Notes under the pieces: generated by a model
What the model saw: the letters and a program-made list of their open reading frames with translations, nothing else
Told to the model about the DNA's origin: nothing
The model's database searches: none
Position numbers and translations under genes: made by a program
Shown: positions 60,779-64,000 of the stretch, piece after piece
Layout: each line of letters opens with the position of its first letter
Numbering within the stretch: position 1 is the first letter of the stretch
Assembly (NCBI RefSeq): GCF_946223165.1
Contig: NZ_CAMIBP010000003.1
Span: 74,342-138,341 of the forward strand
Length of the DNA stretch: 64,000 nucleotides
DNA from: an uncultured Corynebacterium sp.
GTDB lineage: Bacteria > Actinomycetota > Actinomycetes > Mycobacteriales > Mycobacteriaceae
Reading direction: 5' to 3'

Positions 60779-61576
60779 ATGATTTCCACCCCGTACGAAG
60801 ATCTGCTGCGCCGCGTCCTCGAGGAAGGCGCCGAAAAGGGTGACCGCACCGGCACCGGCACGCGCTCTCTATTCGGCGCGCAGCTGCGCTACGACCTCTC
60901 CGAGTCCTTCCCCCTCCTGACCACCAAGAAGGTGTACTTCCACGGCGTCATCGGCGAGCTCCTCTGGTTCCTTCAGGGTGACTCCAACGTGAAGTGGCTC
61001 CAGGACAACAATGTCCGCATCTGGAACGAGTGGGCCGACGCCGACGGCGAGCTGGGTCCGGTCTACGGCGTGCAGTGGCGCTCTTGGCCCACCCCGGACG
61101 GCCAGCACATCGATCAGATCTCGCAGGCCCTTCAGACGCTCAAGACCAACCCGGACTCGCGCCGCAATCTGGTCTCCGCGTGGAACGTCGCGGAGCTGGA
61201 CAAGATGGCGCTCATGCCCTGCCACCTGCTCTTCCAGCTCTACATGGCGGACGGCAAGCTCAGCCTGCAGGTCTACCAGCGCTCCGCGGACATGTTCCTG
61301 GGCGTGCCCTTTAACATCGCCTCCTACGCGGCGCTGACCCACATGTTCGCCCAGCAGGCGGGCCTTGAAGTCGGCGAGCTCATCTGGACCGGCGGCGACT
61401 GCCACATCTACAACGACCACATCGCGCAGGTGGAAGAGCAGCTCTCCCGCGAGCCGCGCCCCTACCCGCAGCTCAAGCTCACCAAGGCTGCTGATCTCTT
61501 CTCCTACACCTTCGACGACTTCGAGGTCATCGGCTACGACCCGCACCCCACCATCAAGGCGCAGGTGTCGGTCTAA
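60779..61576 (+). CDS. thyA: Thymidylate synthase
   Basis: ThyA converts dUMP to dTMP with 5,10-methylene-THF, yielding DHF. The 265-residue length is typical. Motifs include DRTGTGTRSLFGAQLRYDL, LTTKKVYFHGVIGELLWFLQGDSNVKWLQ, the catalytic Cys in LMPCHLLFQLYMADG (PCH), and QRSADMFLGVPFNIASYAALTHM. A TAAACT box lies about 6 nt upstream of the ATG. It overlaps folA by one base (TAATG). Confidence 0.97.
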   Translation: MISTPYEDLLRRVLEEGAEKGDRTGTGTRSLFGAQLRYDLSESFPLLTTKKVYFHGVIGELLWFLQGDSNVKWLQDNNVRIWNEWADADGELGPVYGVQWRSWPTPDGQHIDQISQALQTLKTNPDSRRNLVSAWNVAELDKMALMPCHLLFQLYMADGKLSLQVYQRSADMFLGVPFNIASYAALTHMFAQQAGLEVGELIWTGGDCHIYNDHIAQVEEQLSREPRPYPQLKLTKAADLFSYTFDDFEVIGYDPHPTIKAQVSV

Positions 61577-62121
61577 TGTTGGGTGCGGTCTGGGCGCAGT
61601 CGCTGGACGGCTGCATCGGCGATGGCGCCACCATGCCGTGGCACGTCCCGGAGGACCTCAAGCATTTCAAGGAGGTCACCCTCGGCGCGCCGGTCATCAT
61701 GGGCCGCCGCACCTGGGAGTCGCTCAACCCACGCTTCCGCCCGCTGCCGGGCCGCGATAACCTCATCCTCTCCCGCGGAATGCCGGGGCCTTGGTGGCAG
61801 GGCGCCACAGTCATCTCCTCGCTCGCAGCGCTGGACGATGTCGCCCTGGCAGACGCCTGGATCATCGGCGGCGGCCAGGTCTACGCCGCCACCATCGGCA
61901 TGGTGGACCGCATCGAGGTCACCCTCATGGGCGCCAACGTGGTCGATGCCTACGGCGACAAAGCCGTCTACGCGCCCGTCATCCCGGAGGATTTCTCCGT
62001 GGTCTTTGAGACCGACTGGCTCGTCTCGGAGAAGGGCCACTTGGAACTGCCGGGAATGCCGCCCAGCGAATTGCCGTTGAAGTACAAGTTTCTCACGTAC
62101 GAAAGAAAGGACGCCGCCTAA
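61576..62121 (+). CDS. folA: Dihydrofolate reductase
   Basis: FolA reduces DHF made by ThyA back to THF. The 181-residue protein begins LGAVWAQSLDGCIGDGATMPWHVPEDLKHFKEVTLGAPVIMGRRTWESL, with the substrate-site Asp/Glu near PWHVPEDL, and has DAWIIGGGQVYAATI. Start and stop codons overlap those of thyA and mrx1 (TAATG), so the three are translated as one unit. Confidence 0.96.
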   Translation: MLGAVWAQSLDGCIGDGATMPWHVPEDLKHFKEVTLGAPVIMGRRTWESLNPRFRPLPGRDNLILSRGMPGPWWQGATVISSLAALDDVALADAWIIGGGQVYAATIGMVDRIEVTLMGANVVDAYGDKAVYAPVIPEDFSVVFETDWLVSEKGHLELPGMPPSELPLKYKFLTYERKDAA

Positions 62122-62408
62122 TGGCAGTGCAGACCCCCGAGACCACCGATCACGTCACCATCTTCTACGCGGACTGGTGCCCGTTCTGCGCCAAGCTGCG
62201 TCAGCGCCTGGACCGTACGGAGACCCCGTACACCCTCGTCGACGCTGAGGCCGCCGGCACGGAGGACATCAACGAGTGGATCAAGTCCGTCAACGACGGC
62301 AACCGCATTGTCCCCACCGTCCTCTACTCCGATGGAACCCACGCCACCAACCCGGAGGCATCCGCCGTGCGCGCCAAGCTCGCTGAGCTTCAGGCCGCCG
62401 AGGCCTAA
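62121..62408 (+). CDS. mrx1: Mycoredoxin/glutaredoxin-like protein
   Basis: The 95-residue protein has the thioredoxin-fold redox motif WCPFC near residue 19, then NRIVPTVLYSDGTHATNPEA, the cis-Pro region. Corynebacterial Mrx1 reduces mycothiol-mixed disulfides and lies in the same place beside folA and thyA. The CPFC in place of CPYC is a normal variation. Confidence 0.93.
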   Translation: MAVQTPETTDHVTIFYADWCPFCAKLRQRLDRTETPYTLVDAEAAGTEDINEWIKSVNDGNRIVPTVLYSDGTHATNPEASAVRAKLAELQAAEA

Positions 62409-62451
62409 GACCGACGTGCCGGCCCCACCTCAGGCGGCGCCGGCACACGAC

Positions 62452-62727
62452 TTAGGCGTCCTCGCCGAACAGTTCCACCATGTCCGCGGGGCTCAACGTG
62501 CCTTCGATACCGGCCAGCTCGTTGGAGTACACCGTCTTCAGGTAGTGCTCCAGCGCCTCCTTGAGCTTTTGCGCGTCATACTTGTTGAGCAGGAGCAGGC
62601 GCTTGGTGGAACCACCCGGCACGTTCTTTTCCACCGCCAGCGTGGCGATGCCATCCTTGGTGATGAGCTCGGTGACAACCTCGCGGCGCTGGACGTCGGT
62701 GAACTCAATGTCGGAATTGTTTGCCAT
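62452..62727 (-). CDS. Conserved small protein of unknown function
   Basis: The 91-residue protein begins MANNSDIEFTDVQRREVVTELITKDG, followed by KRLLLLNKYDAQKLKEALEHYLKTVY and ends ADMVELFGEDA. The codon use is like its neighbours, there are no membrane segments and no known domain is recognised. An ATG at 62727 is preferred over an upstream TTG. It converges with mrx1. Confidence 0.75.
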   Translation of the reverse strand: MANNSDIEFTDVQRREVVTELITKDGIATLAVEKNVPGGSTKRLLLLNKYDAQKLKEALEHYLKTVYSNELAGIEGTLSPADMVELFGEDA

Positions 62728-62811
62728 AGCTAACAAGTTAACCGATTTACCGTCCCCGCGCGCCGGACTGGTAATCTAATCCCTCGTTGGCCACGCACCG
62801 CGCGGCCCTCA

Positions 62812-62884
62812 GCCCCAGTAGCTCAGGGGATAGAGCACGGCTCTCCTAAAGCCGGTGTCGGAGGTTCGAATCCTCTCTGGGGCA
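62812..62884 (+). tRNA. tRNA-Arg (anticodon CCT)
   Basis: A cloverleaf can be drawn: acceptor GCCCCAG/CTGGGGC, the D-arm GCTCAGGGGATAGAGC, anticodon stem CGGCT/AGCCG with loop CTCCTAA giving anticodon CCT, and the T-arm GGAGGTTCGAATCCTC. The 3' CCA is not encoded. tRNA 3' ends are common integration sites, and an accessory-looking region starts just downstream. Confidence 0.96.
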
Positions 62885-62892
62885 CAGAATGA

Positions 62893-62924
62893 CCCCCGTA
62901 ACCTGCACAAACAGGCTGCGGGGG
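62893..62924 (+). terminator. Terminator after tRNA-Arg
   Basis: CCCCCG...CCTG pairs with CAGG...CGGGGG across a CACAAA loop, with a small internal mismatch, and is followed by TTCTGA. Confidence 0.85.
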
Positions 62925-62974
62925 TTCTGACTACCGCCATCACGCTGGGATAATGAAGCAGCTAAATTGGCAAC

Positions 62975-63631
62975 TCACTCCACTGGGACGATTGCTGGCT
63001 CAGCGTCCACATTCACAACGCGGACTGCCGAGCCGTAGAGATCCTCGATAAGGGCAGGGTTAATGACATCCCGCGGCGCGCCCGCATCCCGCACCGTTCC
63101 GCCCTTCATCGCCACGACGTAATCGGCATAACGCAGCACATGCGCCAAGTCATGAATTTCCGCAACGAGGGTCTTACTTCCCAACAGGTCTTTCATCAAC
63201 TTCATGAAGGAATGCTGGTACCCAATATCCAAGGCACTCGTTGGCTCATCCAAGAAGAGCACAGGTGTTTCCTGTACGAGAGCCATGGCCAGCCAAGCAC
63301 GTTGACGCTGACCACCTGACAACGCCGCAACCTCGGCCTCCTCCAATTCCTCAAGACCTACCTCTGCTAGCGCACGACTAACGGCACGCTCGTCCTCCTG
63401 GCTCCTCCATCCCATGAATCCTTGGTGGACGAAGCGCCCTCGCGCAACCAATTCCCGGACATTAATCCCCTCAGGAGCAATGGAATGCTGCGACATCACA
63501 GCAACGCGCTGGGCATATTTTCGCCGCGAAAGTGAAGCCTCCGCTCTGAAACATGAATAATCTTCACCATTATGAGTGAAGCCAGAGTGACTTTTTGGGG
63601 ATGCAGCTGATGCAACCGGAGCCCCTCCCAA
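62975..63631 (-). pseudogene. Siderophore-type ABC ATPase lacking its N-terminal Walker A region
   Basis: From about 63535 leftward the frame matches the C-terminal two thirds of FepC-like ATPases: SRRKYAQRVAVMSQHS with the Q-loop, VRELVARGRF, signature LSGGQRQRAWLAMAL, Walker B VLFLDEPTSALD, H-loop LVAEIHDLAH and a C-terminal switch. The preceding 33 residues (GGAPVASAASPKSHSGFTH...) do not resemble the family, and no Walker A P-loop is present, so ATP binding should fail. It looks like a deletion or recombination junction. No permease or substrate-binding partner is in the window. Confidence 0.82.
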
Positions 63632-63648
63632 AATGAGAATAGTACTGG

Positions 63649-63822
63649 TTATTTCTGATGACTGTTTTTGACGTGATTGACCAGTACTGCTGCAACTATG
63701 GTGAGCAGTAAGAGGATAAAAAATCCGAGGATCGACTTGTTTGCGATGGAGACATAACCTGAAATTGCCAGCCCAAATAGTGCAACGACAATCGCATTGG
63801 GGGATATTTTATGCCCGTTCAT
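63649..63822 (-). CDS. Small two-helix membrane protein
   Basis: The 57-residue protein (MNGHKISPNAIVVALFGLAISGYVSIANKSILGFFILLLLTIVAAVLVNHVKNSHQK in outline) has two hydrophobic helices joined by a short loop and a basic tail. An AGAGGAC site precedes the ATG at 63822. The composition is AT-richer than neighbouring genes, suggesting acquired DNA. It follows a small Cys-containing peptide gene on the same strand by 23 nt, so it may be the partner of that peptide, for example an immunity protein, which is inference only. Confidence 0.55.
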   Translation of the reverse strand: MNGHKISPNAIVVALFGLAISGYVSIANKSILGFFILLLLTIVAAVLVNHVKNSHQK

Positions 63823-63845
63823 TAGTCCTCTTTCGTACTTAATCG

Positions 63846-64000
63846 TTAAGTGCACTCGCTGTTACGAACAGTTCCGGCCCACGTGTAATGGATCTTTATG
63901 CGGTCATTGCATTTCTTGTGGTGGCTGAGGACTACTGTTGCCCCGGTGATGATGGCTCCAACGACGGTGCAGGCAGCCCACCCGACACCGGGAATGGCGC
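63846..64000 (-). CDS. Small hydrophobic Cys-containing peptide (partial, C-terminal end)
   Basis: The frame enters from beyond the window edge and ends at a TAA (63846-63848). The visible 50 residues read as a hydrophobic Gly/Ala/Val-rich stretch (GVGWAACTVVGAIITGATVVL) followed by a polar basic tail HHKKCNDRIKIHYTW and the ending RNSECT, with three cysteines in all. Glycine-rich hydrophobic cores with cysteines occur in class II bacteriocins and in some secreted toxins, but no leader or family signature is visible here. Its start is outside the window. Confidence 0.5.
   Translation of the reverse strand, partial: AIPGVGWAACTVVGAIITGATVVLSHHKKCNDRIKIHYTWAGTVRNSECT

Overview
This window is a chromosomal stretch of a high-GC actinobacterium, almost certainly a Corynebacterium. 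The main evidence is an AmtR-type nitrogen regulator, an AroQ-delta chorismate mutase ending in the corynebacterial GRGKLG tail, a CPFC mycoredoxin beside thyA-folA, the galU-glp-rimJ-glpR division locus, and the mycobacterial-type blocks mprAB-pepD-moaB-mscL and perM-purN-purH. Many genes seem to be leaderless, with a TANNNT box 6-11 nt before the start codon. No complete insertion sequence, prophage, CRISPR array or rRNA was seen.

Region by region. 0-8.2 kb: a DoxX fragment, a fused Ogt-Tag alkylation-repair gene, the glpR-rimJ-glp-galU division/elongation locus, formyl-THF cyclo-ligase, a SAF-domain protein and mscL. 8.3-13.1 kb: a MoaB-like gene, HtrA-type protease PepD and the MprAB envelope-stress two-component system. 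13.3-15.3 kb: two divergent sets of zinc-free ribosomal proteins (L32-L31 and L28-L33-S14-S18). 15.4-20.7 kb: a nucleotidyltransferase-like protein, AmtR, and an etfB-etfA-cytochrome b561-like operon whose membrane protein carries three copies of an RRGLPR.PGGEPWP motif. 20.8-30.9 kb: a thioesterase, then an acyl-CoA ligase, CitE-type lyase, MaoC hydratase, acyl-CoA dehydrogenase and biotin carboxylase alpha and beta, with a TetR gene upstream. It resembles the M. tuberculosis Rv2498c-Rv2506 leucine/branched-chain acyl-CoA set.

31-35 kb holds purH, purN and perM. 35.5-42.1 kb contains two paralogous secreted M23 peptidases flanking a PadR-ABC ATPase-FtsX permease cassette. 42-48.4 kb carries pcrA/uvrD1, chorismate mutase, an NhaC-like antiporter and pgi. 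48.4-54.9 kb is accessory-like: YccF, a CynX-type MFS carrier, a DedA gene broken by TGA, a Nei/Fpg glycosylase, an LldD-like flavoenzyme, a heavily decayed macrodomain/SirTM (SIR2) remnant, and a divergent NmrA-like/HxlR redox pair. 54.9-62.8 kb carries Lhr helicase, CysQ, thyA-folA-mrx1, a small conserved protein and tRNA-Arg(CCT). The last kilobase after the tRNA looks like an accessory junction, with a siderophore-type ABC ATPase lacking its Walker A region, a tiny membrane protein and the end of a small Cys-containing hydrophobic peptide gene.

Functionally, envelope biology dominates (Glp/GlpR, PerM, MprAB-PepD, M23 enzymes, MscL), with acyl-CoA oxidation and its probable electron outlet (ETF plus membrane cytochrome), one-carbon/nucleotide metabolism (purH, purN, thyA, folA, formyl-THF cyclo-ligase) and DNA repair (Ogt-Tag, Nei, PcrA, Lhr). 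The most unusual items are the ETF-cytochrome operon with its repeated motif, the macro/SirTM relic, the M23-flanked PadR-ABC cassette, the Ogt-Tag fusion and the tRNA-adjacent fragment cluster. All functions are inferred from sequence motifs and remembered family knowledge; no database search was run.
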